In this document: piece after piece, positions 43,730 to 53,958 of the stretch
Layout: every line of letters begins with the position of its first letter
Numbering within the stretch: position 1 is the stretch's first letter
From: Desulfovibrio sp. Marseille-P6017
GTDB lineage: Bacteria > Bacillota_A > Clostridia > Peptostreptococcales > Peptostreptococcaceae
NCBI GenBank assembly: GCA_900604495.1
Contig: UWOR01000012.1
Span: 1 to 64,000, forward strand
Direction: 5' to 3'
DNA length: 64,000 nucleotides
The notes under the pieces: model-generated
The model's input: only the letters and a program-made list of their open reading frames with translations
The model's database searches: none
Told to the model about the DNA's origin: nothing
Made by a program: the position numbers and the translations under genes

Positions 43730-44740
43730 TTATTTCTTAAAATATACATATGCAAAAAATGGAGCTCCAATTAGAGCTGTTACTGCTCCTACAGGAAGTT
43801 CTGATGGTACTATAACAGTTCTTGCTACAATATCTGCTATAACCATAAAACAACCTCCGTATAAAAATGACATCGGTATAACATACTTATGATTTGAACC
43901 AAATACCTTTCTTACAACATGTGGTGCAATTAAATCTATAAATCCAATTGTGCCACTTAATGATATTGCACCTCCTGTAAGCACTGCAGAATAAATAAAG
44001 AGTTTACGCTTTACTTTTGATGTTTCTACTCCCATTGCTTTTGCTTGTTCTTCTCCAAAAGTTATAATATCCATCTCTTTTGTAAATTTAATTATACCAA
44101 TCATACCTACTATTACAAATGGAATTAGAAGCCTTACATAACTCCATCCCTTCATAGCAAAACTACCCATTTGCCAAAGTGATATACTTTTCATATCTTC
44201 TGAAAATAATGCTGTTAAAGTTGTTAATAATGCATTTACAAATAAAGATAAAACCATACCCGATAAGATTATGGTATTATTTGACATAGTTCTATCTATT
44301 TTTACTGAAAAAGTTATAACTATAAATACAGTAGCTAAACCAAATAAAAAACCAACTAAAGGAAGTGTAAAGTTCCCTATTACAGGAACAGCTATTCCTG
44401 TAACTATTATAAGACCTGCTCCTAATGATGCACCAGAAGATACTCCTAATGTATATGGTGATGCTAATTGATTTTTTAAAATAGATTGAACTACTGCACC
44501 ACTAGTCGCTAAACATCCTCCAACTAAAAATGCCAATAAAACTCTCGGTAATCTTAATTTCCATACTATCCCTATATTTTTAGGGTCTATACCATCTTTA
44601 ATAGCAAAATTAAAGCATTTATTCATTAATATTGATATAGTTTCTAGTAAATTAATATTGGAACTTCCCACAGAAGTTCCAATACCTATAATTAAAAATG
44701 CTATTAATATGCTTATTATTAATTTCTTTTTATTGTCCAT
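43730..44740 (-). CDS. FecCD-type ABC transporter permease
   Basis: A 336-residue permease with about ten helices. It shows the FecCD markers KLRLPRVLLAFLVGGCLATSG and GTIGFIDLIAPHVVRKVFG, and the ATPase-contacting FGEEQAKAMGVE. It forms the membrane channel for a siderophore, haem or cobalamin importer. It overlaps the binding-protein gene by 11 bases, indicating coupled translation. Confidence 0.92.
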   Translation of the reverse strand: MDNKKKLIISILIAFLIIGIGTSVGSSNINLLETISILMNKCFNFAIKDGIDPKNIGIVWKLRLPRVLLAFLVGGCLATSGAVVQSILKNQLASPYTLGVSSGASLGAGLIIVTGIAVPVIGNFTLPLVGFLFGLATVFIVITFSVKIDRTMSNNTIILSGMVLSLFVNALLTTLTALFSEDMKSISLWQMGSFAMKGWSYVRLLIPFVIVGMIGIIKFTKEMDIITFGEEQAKAMGVETSKVKRKLFIYSAVLTGGAISLSGTIGFIDLIAPHVVRKVFGSNHKYVIPMSFLYGGCFMVIADIVARTVIVPSELPVGAVTALIGAPFFAYVYFKK

Positions 44741-45635
44741 AGTATTCTGGATATACAGCTTTTGCTATTTCTTCTAAAGCTTTCGTTGCATTTTGTGATG
44801 GACGTGATGAAGCATTTTTATCTACTAAATAAACTGCATTATCTTTTACAGCATTTATTACATCCCAAGCTTCACGAGACTTTATTTCTTCAGTTGGATT
44901 TTCCATATAAGATGCATTAGTTATTATTACATCTGGATTAGCATCTATTACAGATTCTTCAGTTGGAGATACCCATCCCTCTTCATCTGCAAATATATTT
45001 TTTGCTCCTACAATTTCTATCATTTCATTTAAAAATGTATCTTTTCCAAAACTAAATAAACTTGGAGCTGGTGATATTTCAAAATAAACTGTTTTCTTAT
45101 CTTCTATTTTGTCACCTATAGCTTTTATTTCATCTACTTTTTCTTTCATACCATTAACTATTTCTTGTCCTTTTTCCTTTTCATTTAGTACATCTGCTAT
45201 AAAGTTTATATCTTCATAAACACCTTCAATACTTTCACTACTTGGTATGTAGACAACTGGAATTCCAGCTTCGCTAATTGCCTTAAATGGATCTTCTGTA
45301 GATCCGGTTTTATTATGTCCTGATGCAATCACTACATCTGGATCTAAACTAATTATAGTTTCAGCATCTGGATTTGAAAAATCTATTTGTGGTAATTCTT
45401 GATTTATACCTTCTATATCTGTTGAGTATGTATCAATTGCCACTAATTTATCACCTAAGCCAAGTCCCATTATTACCTCTGTATTAGATGGTGCCGTTGA
45501 TATTACTTTCTCTATTTTTTTAGGTATGCTTACCTCAGTACCCTCTCTATCAGTTACAGTTCTATCACTTTCGCTACTGCATCCTGAGAATATAAACATT
45601 GATAATGTTGTTAGTAGTAGTAATAATTTTTTCAT
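44730..45635 (-). CDS. Metal-chelate/cobalamin-binding lipoprotein (BtuF/FepB-like)
   Basis: A 301-residue lipoprotein with lipobox IFSGC (Cys19) and the helical-backbone fold of class III binding proteins (KVISTAPSNTEVIMGLGLGD; PDVVIASGHNKTG). The N-terminal APSNTE motif recalls the cobalamin-binding BtuF branch, but iron chelates are equally possible. No cobalamin riboswitch or clear Fur box is visible upstream. First gene of the operon. Confidence 0.88.
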   Translation of the reverse strand: MKKLLLLLTTLSMFIFSGCSSESDRTVTDREGTEVSIPKKIEKVISTAPSNTEVIMGLGLGDKLVAIDTYSTDIEGINQELPQIDFSNPDAETIISLDPDVVIASGHNKTGSTEDPFKAISEAGIPVVYIPSSESIEGVYEDINFIADVLNEKEKGQEIVNGMKEKVDEIKAIGDKIEDKKTVYFEISPAPSLFSFGKDTFLNEMIEIVGAKNIFADEEGWVSPTEESVIDANPDVIITNASYMENPTEEIKSREAWDVINAVKDNAVYLVDKNASSRPSQNATKALEEIAKAVYPEYYGQ

Positions 45636-45730
45636 TTTATACCTCCCATATTTACAAGTTTAATTCTAAAATTTAAGTATGTTCTTTACTATATTTACTA
45701 CTATATTTAATAGTTCTAACACTATAGTAT

Positions 45731-45753
45731 CACAATTAATCACTTGAATTGTG
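45731..45753. promoter_or_regulatory. Inverted repeat upstream of the binding-protein gene
   Basis: CACAATT (45731-45737) and AATTGTG (45747-45753) flank a 9-base spacer, about 96 bases before the lipoprotein start and in the divergent region with the aminotransferase gene. It could be an operator for either. No known consensus (Fur, CodY) is matched. The rest of the 345-base gap is A/T-rich without a gene. Confidence 0.35.
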
Positions 45754-45980
45754 TCATAATTTGGACATTTTAGCTTTAAAACTTAAATTTATTACTTTTT
45801 GTAACTTCATAATTATACATATTTTTACATAATTAAGGAAGTTTAAAACTAATTCATTATCTAATTATATTTTTTACAATTATCAATTGTATGTAATATT
45901 TAAAATATACAAATTTTCAAATAAATCATATATGAATTATGATAAAATATATTTAATAATATATAAGGGGTGTTGTCAAA

Positions 45981-47195
45981 ATGATATCAAGTAAAATGGA
46001 AAACCTTCTTCAAGGCAACTCTATAGTAAGATCAATGTTTGAAGAAGGAAAAAAATTATCCAAAATTTACGGTGAAGAAAATGTTTATGACTTTAGTATT
46101 GGTAATCCTAATGTAGATCCTCCAGAAAGTATAAAAATAGCTATTAATGAAATATTAAATTCTCAGTCTCCAAATTTAATTCATGGATATATGAATAATT
46201 CAGGGTATGAAGATGTACGAGCTGAAATTGCTTTATTCTTAAGTAAAAAAAAAGATTTAAATCTTAGTTATAAAAATATAGTTATGACTTGTGGAGCTGC
46301 AGGAGGACTTAATATAATTTTAAAAACATTGCTAAATCCAAATGATGAAGTTATAACTTTTGCTCCATTTTTTGGAGAATATAAAAACTATGTCAATAAC
46401 TTTGACGGAAAATTAATTGTAGTTCCTACAGACATAAATAACTTTGAGCCAAACTTAGACGCTCTAGAAAAAGCTATTACAAATAAAACTAAAGCCATAA
46501 TAATAAATACTCCAAATAATCCAACTGGAATTATTTATTCAAATGAATTTTTAACTAACCTAGGTAGTTTACTAAAAAATAAGCAAAAAAAATTTAATAC
46601 TAGCATATACTTAATTTCAGATGAGCCTTACAGAGAAATCGTGTACGATAATGCTAAGGTACCTTGCTTACTTAAATATTATAAAAATACATTTATAGCT
46701 TACTCCTATAGCAAGTCATTATCTCTTCCTGGAGAACGTATTGGGTATGTAGTTATTAATAATAATATGGATGAATTCGGTAAAATTATAGATTCTTTAA
46801 ATATTGCAAATAGAATTTTAGGATTTGTAAATGCACCTTCTTTATTCCAAAGAGTTGTTGCTAAGTGTTTAGATTCTGAGGTTAATATTGATATTTATAA
46901 GAAAAATTTTGATTTATTATATAATCATTTAGTCAACTTAGGATTTACTTGTGTCAAACCTCACGGCACATTCTATTTATTTCCAAGAACTCCTATTGAA
47001 GATGACAAAAAGTTCTGTGAAGATGCTAAGAAATTTAATTTATTATTAGTCCCAGGTTCATCATTTGGATGCCCTGGTCATTTTAGAATTTCATATTGTG
47101 TATCTTATGATACCATAAAAAATTCTCTTCATGCATTTGATAAATTAGCTTTATTATATAATTTAACTCCTAAAGTTAATTTAAATAATAGTTAA
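45981..47195 (+). CDS. PLP-dependent aminotransferase (class I/II)
   Basis: A 404-residue fold-type I aminotransferase. It has an N-terminal YDFSIGNPNVDPP segment, GAAGGLNIILKTL, NTPNNPTGIIYS, the PLP lysine in YSYSKSLSLPGERIGY, and a C-terminal substrate arginine region (FRISYC). It transfers an amino group between an amino acid and a 2-oxo acid; aspartate or aromatic specificity is not decidable. Start ATG 45981 with AAGGGG upstream; ends at a strong terminator. Monocistronic. Confidence 0.9.
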   Translation: MISSKMENLLQGNSIVRSMFEEGKKLSKIYGEENVYDFSIGNPNVDPPESIKIAINEILNSQSPNLIHGYMNNSGYEDVRAEIALFLSKKKDLNLSYKNIVMTCGAAGGLNIILKTLLNPNDEVITFAPFFGEYKNYVNNFDGKLIVVPTDINNFEPNLDALEKAITNKTKAIIINTPNNPTGIIYSNEFLTNLGSLLKNKQKKFNTSIYLISDEPYREIVYDNAKVPCLLKYYKNTFIAYSYSKSLSLPGERIGYVVINNNMDEFGKIIDSLNIANRILGFVNAPSLFQRVVAKCLDSEVNIDIYKKNFDLLYNHLVNLGFTCVKPHGTFYLFPRTPIEDDKKFCEDAKKFNLLLVPGSSFGCPGHFRISYCVSYDTIKNSLHAFDKLALLYNLTPKVNLNNS

Positions 47196-47199
47196 AATT

Positions 47200-47244
47200 A
47201 AAACTATAGAGTGTATTATTTATATTAATACACTCTATAGTTTT
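47200..47244. terminator. Bidirectional terminator
   Basis: A perfect 18-bp stem (47200-47217 and 47227-47244) with A/T flanks between convergent genes. Confidence 0.92.
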
Positions 47245-47258
47245 TGTTTTATAATTTT

Positions 47259-47750
47259 TTATAAACTATATGTACATATTTTGTATAAAAGATTTAATAT
47301 TTCAAATCCAACTTCAAAGCTTTCATTACTAATAAAGTTTATATAATCCCTTAGTTTACTCCATTTTACATCCTTATTACAATCTTCATTAGATATATTT
47401 TTTATTTTATTTATAATATCTATAAGTTCTTTTTTTCTTTCACAAGATAAATTATTGCTACTTTCTATATTTTCTATGGAATTATGAAAAGATTCATTTA
47501 TGATAGTTTGATTATACTGATTTCTTAACTTTACTTCATACCCTTTTATATAGTCAATTACTTTTTCTAAATCTTTTTTATTATAAGACCAAACATTTCT
47601 TTTTTCTAATTCAGTTAAATCCTTAATTTCATACCTGTACTTATCTATCATTTCTTCTATAGCTATCGCAATTTCCATTAAACTATTTGTATTTATAGCA
47701 TCATTGCATTTATTTAAATCTACATTTATTGATTTTATTATTTCTTTCAT
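47259..47750 (-). CDS. Hypothetical helical protein (163 aa)
   Basis: A 163-residue, N/K/E-rich, mostly helical cytoplasmic protein without signal peptide or known domain. It starts MKEIIKSINVDLNKCNDAIN. Helical heptads around 55-110 suggest coiled-coil pairing. Single-gene unit between a terminator and the divergent hydrolase. Function unknown. Confidence 0.65.
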   Translation of the reverse strand: MKEIIKSINVDLNKCNDAINTNSLMEIAIAIEEMIDKYRYEIKDLTELEKRNVWSYNKKDLEKVIDYIKGYEVKLRNQYNQTIINESFHNSIENIESSNNLSCERKKELIDIINKIKNISNEDCNKDVKWSKLRDYINFISNESFEVGFEILNLLYKICTYSL

Positions 47751-47925
47751 TTATTTCCTACTTCCTAAAATATTTTATAAATACATTATATCAAATATAT
47801 CAAAACTTAATATAAAACTTAATTTAGTTTTCACTTTAAAATATTATGATTATCAAAATTTAACTATGTTAAACTATTTGATTTTATGATAATATATATC
47901 TATGTTAAGTTTAAGGAGATTGAGT

Positions 47926-48864
47926 ATGAAGAAGAAAAAAATAATTATAATTATACTAATATTAATTTTACTTGCAACAATTGGAATTGGCTCTTATGTA
48001 GGTAATTATTTTTATAATTTAGCATTAGACCCTAATACTTCAAAGGATATGATATTTGGAGATGATGAAGATGAAGGATTAGAAGTACAAGAAGATGTGG
48101 ATTGGTTACTGAAAAATTCAAACTATGAAGATAAATATATTTTATCTTATGATAATTTAAAATTGCATGCATACCAAGTAATAAATGAAAATAAAAGCAA
48201 TAAGTGGGCCATAGTTATACATGGATATACATCTGAGGGTAAGCTTGTTAGCGCTAAAGCTAAATATTTATATGAAATGGGATATAATATTTTAGTTCCA
48301 GATCTTAGAGCTCATGGAGAGAGTGAAGGAAACTATATAGGTATGGGATGGCATGATAGATTAGATATAATAGATTGGATAAATTACATAATAAATAATA
48401 ATAACGATAGTGAAATAATACTTCATGGTACATCTATGGGAGCTTCTACTGTCTTAATGGTTTCTGGAGAAAGGTTACCATCTAATGTTAAGGCTATTGT
48501 TGCTGATTGTGGCTATACTTCAGTATGGGATGAATTCTCTTATCAATTAAGGTCATTATTTAATTTAAAATCATTCCCTGTAATGAATTTATCTAATATT
48601 GTTACTCAAATTAAGGCTAGATATTCATTAAAAGAAGCTTCAGCTATTGACCAAGTAAAAAAATCTAATACTCCTATATTATATATTCATGGAAATAAAG
48701 ATACTTTCGTACCTTACTATATGATGGATGAGTTATATAATGCTACAAGCTCAGAAAAAGAAAAACTTACTATCACAGGTGCTGAGCACGCTAATGCTGA
48801 TTTAGTTAATCCTAAATTATATTGGAATACAGTAAGTAATTTTTTAAATAAATATGTAAAATAA
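47926..48864 (+). CDS. Membrane-anchored alpha/beta hydrolase
   Basis: A protein of about 312 residues. One N-terminal transmembrane helix (IIIIILILILLATIGIG) precedes an extracytoplasmic alpha/beta hydrolase. It shows the oxyanion segment VIHGYTSEGK, LRAHGESEG, the nucleophile elbow GTSMGAST, the acid in HGNKDTFVP and the terminal histidine in GAEHAN. It cleaves an ester, lipid or peptide bond outside the cell; the substrate is unknown. ATG 47926 with AAGGAG upstream is chosen over ATG 47902, which would place the ribosome binding site inside the gene. Confidence 0.85.
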   Translation: MKKKKIIIIILILILLATIGIGSYVGNYFYNLALDPNTSKDMIFGDDEDEGLEVQEDVDWLLKNSNYEDKYILSYDNLKLHAYQVINENKSNKWAIVIHGYTSEGKLVSAKAKYLYEMGYNILVPDLRAHGESEGNYIGMGWHDRLDIIDWINYIINNNNDSEIILHGTSMGASTVLMVSGERLPSNVKAIVADCGYTSVWDEFSYQLRSLFNLKSFPVMNLSNIVTQIKARYSLKEASAIDQVKKSNTPILYIHGNKDTFVPYYMMDELYNATSSEKEKLTITGAEHANADLVNPKLYWNTVSNFLNKYVK

Positions 48865-48904
48865 TAAAGGCATGGGTAAAAATTCCCATGTCTTTATTAT
48901 TTTC
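48863..48904 (+). terminator. Terminator after the hydrolase
   Basis: AATAAAGGCATGGG and CCCATGTCTTTATT (48863-48876 and 48885-48898), one mismatch, then a T-rich tail; it overlaps the stop region of the hydrolase gene. Confidence 0.85.
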
Positions 48905-48940
48905 ATCCTGCAACCAATTGTACAACTATTATTTTTAATA

Positions 48941-49150
48941 CTATCGTTTTTGAACATTTATAGCTGAAGGACCTCTATCAGCTTGAACTATATCGAAGTT
49001 AACTTCTTCACCTTCATGTAAATCTTTATTATGCCCTTCTTCTTTTATGTTAGAAAAGTGTACGAAAACATCATCTCCACTATTACTTGTTATAAATCCA
49101 TAACCTTTTTCATTATTAAACCATTTTACAACACCTGTATAATTTGCCAT
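48941..49150 (-). CDS. Cold-shock protein, CspA family
   Basis: A 69-residue cold-shock-domain protein. Both RNA-binding motifs are present, KGYGFITS (RNP1) and VFVHFS (RNP2), with the N-terminal [13 protein letters not shown]. It melts RNA structures and binds single-stranded nucleic acids. Monocistronic. The C-terminus PSAINVQKR is typical, so the gene is full length. Confidence 0.95.
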   Translation of the reverse strand: MANYTGVVKWFNNEKGYGFITSNSGDDVFVHFSNIKEEGHNKDLHEGEEVNFDIVQADRGPSAINVQKR

Positions 49151-49215
49151 TAAATTTCTCCTTAATTAAATAATATATATATTATTTGTTTATATTATTT
49201 TTTTATTCTTTAGAT

Positions 49216-49257
49216 AAAATACTAAATATTAATTATATAATTAATATTTAGTATTTT
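49216..49257 (-). terminator. Palindromic terminator after the nucleoside ABC operon
   Basis: Perfect 20-bp inverted arms (49216-49235 and 49238-49257) around TA, followed on the minus strand by T-rich sequence. It lies 9 bases beyond the last permease stop. The near absence of a loop makes it a cruciform-like palindrome as well. Confidence 0.75.
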
Positions 49258-49265
49258 TATATTAT

Positions 49266-50183
49266 TTAGGCTTTATTGTCTTGTTTATTTTTATTAGCAC
49301 AGTAAACTACATATATAATAACTATTGCTAAATATGGAAGCATTTGTATAAACTCTACAGGAAGGTTTATTCCTTGTAAGTAGTTACTCATACTTTCTGT
49401 AAATCCAAATAAACTAGAAGTTAAAAGTCCTACTACTGGATTAGCTCCTGCCATAGACTGAGTAGCAAGTGCTATATATCCTCTTCCCGATGTCATACCA
49501 GCCGAGAATAATGTAACATATCCCATTGATAAGAATGCTCCACCAAGTGCAGATAATACTCCACTCATAGTAAGTGCTATATATTTAACTCTATTTACGC
49601 TAATTCCTACTGATTCAGCTGCTTCTGGACTTTCTCCTACAGCTTTTATTCTAAGCCCTAATTGTGTATATTTAAACATTATATATACAAGCATTACTAA
49701 TATTAAAGCTACGTAAGTTAATATATTATGACCTGATATTATTTTTCCAATTACAGGCATATTTTCTATAATTGGTATATTAATATTAGGAAGTGCTAAA
49801 GAATTTAAAGAAGTAGATGCTCCTTTATCTCCTGTTAATAAATATAATCCAAACACTGTCATACCTGATGCCATTAAATTAAGTGATATACCAGATATAA
49901 TTATGTTAGATTTTAATTTAAGTGCAAAGTAAGCAATTATATTACTAAGTATTACACCTGAAAGTATCGAAAATAATAGCCCTATGAAAGCACTTTGTGT
50001 AAAGTGACTTGCCGCAACTCCTACAAATGCTGCTGTTAACATTGTACCTTCAAGTGCTATATTTCTAGCACCAGCACGAGCTGCTATCATTGCACCTAAT
50101 GTTGTTAAAAGTATTGGAGTAGTCGACCTTATAACTGCAAACCAAAAATCTTCTTTTAATAATATTGAAAATAGAGCTTCCAT
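49266..50183 (-). CDS. nupQ: Nucleoside ABC transporter permease (NupQ-like)
   Basis: A 305-residue branched-chain/ribose-type permease with about eight or nine helices. It shows GARNIALEGTMLTAAFVGV, the ABC-contact segment ESPEAAESVGISVNRVKY, and GRGYIALATQSMAG. Together with NupP, NupO and the BMP lipoprotein it imports nucleosides. Its ATG abuts the end of the other permease gene (shared position 50183). Last gene of the operon. Confidence 0.9.
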   Translation of the reverse strand: MEALFSILLKEDFWFAVIRSTTPILLTTLGAMIAARAGARNIALEGTMLTAAFVGVAASHFTQSAFIGLLFSILSGVILSNIIAYFALKLKSNIIISGISLNLMASGMTVFGLYLLTGDKGASTSLNSLALPNINIPIIENMPVIGKIISGHNILTYVALILVMLVYIMFKYTQLGLRIKAVGESPEAAESVGISVNRVKYIALTMSGVLSALGGAFLSMGYVTLFSAGMTSGRGYIALATQSMAGANPVVGLLTSSLFGFTESMSNYLQGINLPVEFIQMLPYLAIVIIYVVYCANKNKQDNKA

Positions 50184-51271
50184 TACTTATCGCCCCCTTT
50201 GTTTTCATTGTTTGCTAAGGCTAATTGACTTTCTTTTCTTTGCTTTATGAAGAATAAGAATCTTTCAGCTGTAACTAAAAGTATTATTATACCTTGTATA
50301 AGTGAAACTATTTCATTTTGTACATCTGTCTGTCTTGCCATTATATCCGCACCAACACGTATATAAGATAAGAAGAATGCAGCTACTGGTACAAATATTG
50401 GGTTATTAGATGACAATATAGATATTATAACTCCATCCCAAGCATAACTTGGAGCTGATGCCCATTGAAATCGTCTATACATACCTAATTTTTCTATAGC
50501 ACCACCTATTGCTGCTACAAATCCTGATATAAATGAAGTATACAGTATAACTTTTTTTGTATTTATTCCTGAGTATCTTGCAAACTCGGGATTAGAACCT
50601 ACTAATCTTATTTCATATCCCCACTTAGTACGAGTTAAGAATATATACAATAAAACACATGTAATTATCGCTATTATAAACCCTGTATGAAGTCTAGTTC
50701 CATCTACAATATTAGATAAACTAGCAGTTTTTAAAAACTTAAGTGAAGCAAAGTTACTTGCTTGTCTATCAGCTAAAAACTTATTAACTATATAAAGTCC
50801 TGTATAGAAAAATACATAGTTAAGCATTAAAGATGTAACAAGTTCATTAGCTTTATATTTAACCTTACACCATGCAGGTATGCTACCTATAATTCCACCA
50901 ATAAATCCTGCTATTAATATAGAAACCATTGGATGAATCCCACTTGGTAAAGGTATCATTATAGCAATAAAAGATGCTATTACAGCTCCTATATAAAATG
51001 AAGCATCTGTTATCATTGAGAAGTTTCCTGATTTGAAAACTAAACTTAATGATAAACCAGTAAACATAAGCGGTACCATCATTTCAAGCACATTAAATAA
51101 ATATCTTTTTGAACTTATTGGACCTGTAAGTAATGTGGATAAAGCTTTAGTTGGATTTTCACTACACAAGAAAATTATTCCAGTTGTTATTAAAAGTGCA
51201 ATCCCTACTGCAACTAGTAGTCTTAATAAATCAAAGTATTTTAAAACATTAAATTTGTTGTCTTTACGCAT
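50183..51271 (-). CDS. nupP: Nucleoside ABC transporter permease (NupP-like)
   Basis: A permease of about 362 residues, longer than its partner, with about ten helices. The cytoplasmic contact loop reads GSNPEFARYSGINTKKVILY. The ATG at 51271 lies within the last codons of the ATPase gene and has GGAGG upstream, so translation is coupled. The upstream GTG 51280 overlaps that box. Second membrane subunit of the importer. Confidence 0.9.
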   Translation of the reverse strand: MRKDNKFNVLKYFDLLRLLVAVGIALLITTGIIFLCSENPTKALSTLLTGPISSKRYLFNVLEMMVPLMFTGLSLSLVFKSGNFSMITDASFYIGAVIASFIAIMIPLPSGIHPMVSILIAGFIGGIIGSIPAWCKVKYKANELVTSLMLNYVFFYTGLYIVNKFLADRQASNFASLKFLKTASLSNIVDGTRLHTGFIIAIITCVLLYIFLTRTKWGYEIRLVGSNPEFARYSGINTKKVILYTSFISGFVAAIGGAIEKLGMYRRFQWASAPSYAWDGVIISILSSNNPIFVPVAAFFLSYIRVGADIMARQTDVQNEIVSLIQGIIILLVTAERFLFFIKQRKESQLALANNENKGGDK

Positions 51272-52817
51272 AATAAGCACCTCCGATTATCTCATCACTA
51301 TCACGCTTAACACCTAACATGTAAAGACCTAATTCTTCTTCAGTAACATTTTTAGCATCATCTATATATGCTACTATCTTACCTTCATGCATAACTATTA
51401 TGCTATCACTTAAAGATAAAACTTCTCCTAAGTCTGATGATATTAACAGTATAGCTTTTTTAGCTTCTCTCATATCAAGTATTTTGTGTCTAATAAATTC
51501 TATTGCCCCAACGTCTATTCCACGAGTTGGTTGATTTACTATTAAAAGATTTGGATCATATAAAAATTCACGTCCAACTATAACCTTTTGTATATTACCA
51601 CCAGATAAATCCTTTATAGCCTGCTTTATATTATCATGCTTTACTATAAATTCTTTTACTAAATTACTTGTAAATTCTTTTATCTTTGATAAATTTAATA
51701 ATCCTTTGTTATTTAATTCTTTTGAAGAATATATCTTAGATATCGCATTATCTTCAATTGAAAGATTTGGTGCACTACCAAAGTGAAGTCTATCTTCAGA
51801 AACATGGGATATACCAAGTTCTTGTCTTTTTAATATAGACTCTTTAGTTATATCTTGTTTTCTTAAAGCAATTTTACCATTTACTATTGGAGTAGTTCCT
51901 ATTATTGCATTTACAAGTTCTGACTGACCATTACCTTCTATACCTGCCACACCTAGTATTTGACCTTCACGAACTGTAAAACTTATATCATTTACTACTA
52001 CATTTTTAAATGAGTTTTTAACAGTTAAATTATCAACACTTAAGACTACATCCTTAAAGTCTCTTTGAGTCTTTTCTATATTTAAGTCTACATCACGACC
52101 AACCATAAGTCTTGATATTTCCTGTTCTGATAGTTCACTAACTGAGTAAGTCCCCATTGTTTGACCATCTCTTAAAACTGTTAATCTATCACAAAGCTCT
52201 TTTATCTCATGAAGCTTATGAGATATAAATATAATTGTATATCCCTGCTCTTTTAATAATTTTAATTGTTTAAATAATTCTTCTATCTCCTGTGGTGTAA
52301 GCACTGCTGTTGGTTCATCTAGTATTAATATTTTAGCTCCTCTATATAAAGCCTTTAATATTTCTAGTTTTTGTTTCATTGCTATTGAAATGTCTTTAAC
52401 TTTAGCTCTTGCATCAACTTTTAAATTATATTTTTTAGAAATTTCTTCTGTTTGTGTTATAGCTTCTTCAATATTTATAAATCCTGATTTTGTTGTTTCA
52501 TGACCTAATATTAAATTTTCTGCTACAGTCAAAGAAGGCACCAGCATAAAATGCTGATGCACCATTCCTATACCTTTTTCCAAAGCCTGTTTAGATGAAG
52601 AGAATTTAACTTTCTCTCCATTTACATATATATCACCACTAGTTTGTGGTATCATTCCAAATAGCATTTTCATTAAAGTAGATTTTCCCGCACCATTTTC
52701 ACCTATAAGTGCATGAACTTCTCCTTCATTTATAGCAATATTTACATTGTAGTTTGCAACTACACCACCAGGGTAGACTTTTGTTAAATTACTTACCTTT
52801 AATATTTCTTTGTTCAT
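51264..52817 (-). CDS. nupO: Nucleoside ABC transporter ATPase, two-domain (NupO-like)
   Basis: A 517-residue tandem ATPase. The first domain has GENGAGKST and ILILDEPTAVLTP; the second has GIEGNGQSE and LSGGNIQKVIVGREFLYDP. This double arrangement is typical of ribose/nucleoside importers, where the second Walker A is degenerate. It follows the BMP lipoprotein gene by 26 bases. Confidence 0.92.
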   Translation of the reverse strand: MNKEILKVSNLTKVYPGGVVANYNVNIAINEGEVHALIGENGAGKSTLMKMLFGMIPQTSGDIYVNGEKVKFSSSKQALEKGIGMVHQHFMLVPSLTVAENLILGHETTKSGFINIEEAITQTEEISKKYNLKVDARAKVKDISIAMKQKLEILKALYRGAKILILDEPTAVLTPQEIEELFKQLKLLKEQGYTIIFISHKLHEIKELCDRLTVLRDGQTMGTYSVSELSEQEISRLMVGRDVDLNIEKTQRDFKDVVLSVDNLTVKNSFKNVVVNDISFTVREGQILGVAGIEGNGQSELVNAIIGTTPIVNGKIALRKQDITKESILKRQELGISHVSEDRLHFGSAPNLSIEDNAISKIYSSKELNNKGLLNLSKIKEFTSNLVKEFIVKHDNIKQAIKDLSGGNIQKVIVGREFLYDPNLLIVNQPTRGIDVGAIEFIRHKILDMREAKKAILLISSDLGEVLSLSDSIIVMHEGKIVAYIDDAKNVTEEELGLYMLGVKRDSDEIIGGAYYA

Positions 52818-52843
52818 TTAACACACCCCCGATTCTAAATTAA

Positions 52844-53956
52844 TTACTTAGCGTTTTTTATCATTTCTTTTAACTTTGATTCTTCCATTCCTAAAGCAGT
52901 GCTAACTTTAACTTTATCTTCTTTTAATTGAGTTGTAATTTCACTTACTTTAGTTCTTATATCTTCACTTACTGTTGAAGTGTATATGTCATTTTCAGCA
53001 AGTCCAACTGTATCTTCTTTTATCCCTAATACGCTATGAGTATTAAATTCTAATGAATCATTTAAGTACTCATTCATAGTATCAACTAAAGATTTATCTA
53101 TATTTTTTAGTGCTGAAGATATTATATATTTTTGTTCTTCTTTTCCTTCATAAGCTAAAGCTTGGTCACTATCTACACCTATTATATATTTCTTAGCATC
53201 TTTAGCAGCTTCTACTGATCCTGCTGAAGCTGGTCCAGCTGCTGTGAATACTATATCTGCTCCGTTTGAATATTGAGCTAATGTTATTTCTTTAGCTTTT
53301 GCAGTATCTGTAAATGAACCTATATATGCTACTTCAACTTTAACATCTTTATCTATAAATTTAGCTCCTTCTATATATCCTACTAAAGAGTCATTTATAA
53401 CAGCTGATGTATCTCTTGCTCCAACGAATCCTATAACTTTTTCTTCATTAGCAAGTTCCATATCACTAGTTGTAACTAAAGCAGCTAATGCACCTGCTAA
53501 GAATCCAGCTTCATTTTGCTTATATGTCATTGAATAAACATTATCTAAATCATACTCATCATAATTAACATCTGTATCGTAAACTATGTATTTTTTATCT
53601 TTGTAATTTTCTGCTGTATTTTCAACATGCTCTTTCATATCCCAACCACCAGTTATTATAACATCAGCATCTGATTCTGATGCATCTATTAATGATGGTT
53701 CAAATTTAGTTTGATCAAATCCCATTTCTACAACATCTACATTAACCTTATCTCCAAATTGCTCTTTTATTTTTTCCATACCTGCATTTGCTGAGTCATT
53801 GAACGCTTTATCTCCTAAAGCACCTGTTACCAATAACTTAACATTAACTTTATCTCCATTTGATGCTGAACCTGCTTCATCTGAACCACATCCAACTAAG
53901 AAAGTCGCACTAAGCCCTACAGCTAAAAGTGTTGATAATATTTTTTTCTTAAACAT
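52844..53956 (-). CDS. nupN: BMP-family nucleoside-binding lipoprotein (NupN-like)
   Basis: A 370-residue lipoprotein with lipobox FLVGC (about residue 23), then a BMP/PnrA fold (LVTGALGDKAFNDSANAGME; DVIITGGWDMKEH; VIGFVGARDTSAVIND; GVDSDQA). Members bind purine nucleosides such as guanosine. The gene follows the amidohydrolase by two bases and precedes the ATPase, so all five genes form one unit. Confidence 0.9.
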   Translation of the reverse strand: MFKKKILSTLLAVGLSATFLVGCGSDEAGSASNGDKVNVKLLVTGALGDKAFNDSANAGMEKIKEQFGDKVNVDVVEMGFDQTKFEPSLIDASESDADVIITGGWDMKEHVENTAENYKDKKYIVYDTDVNYDEYDLDNVYSMTYKQNEAGFLAGALAALVTTSDMELANEEKVIGFVGARDTSAVINDSLVGYIEGAKFIDKDVKVEVAYIGSFTDTAKAKEITLAQYSNGADIVFTAAGPASAGSVEAAKDAKKYIIGVDSDQALAYEGKEEQKYIISSALKNIDKSLVDTMNEYLNDSLEFNTHSVLGIKEDTVGLAENDIYTSTVSEDIRTKVSEITTQLKEDKVKVSTALGMEESKLKEMIKNAK

Positions 53957-53958
53957 TT

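Noticed and set aside
45636..45980. Cobalamin riboswitch ahead of the BtuF/FepB-like gene
   Set aside because: The conserved B12-box sequence is absent; only a short inverted repeat is visible.
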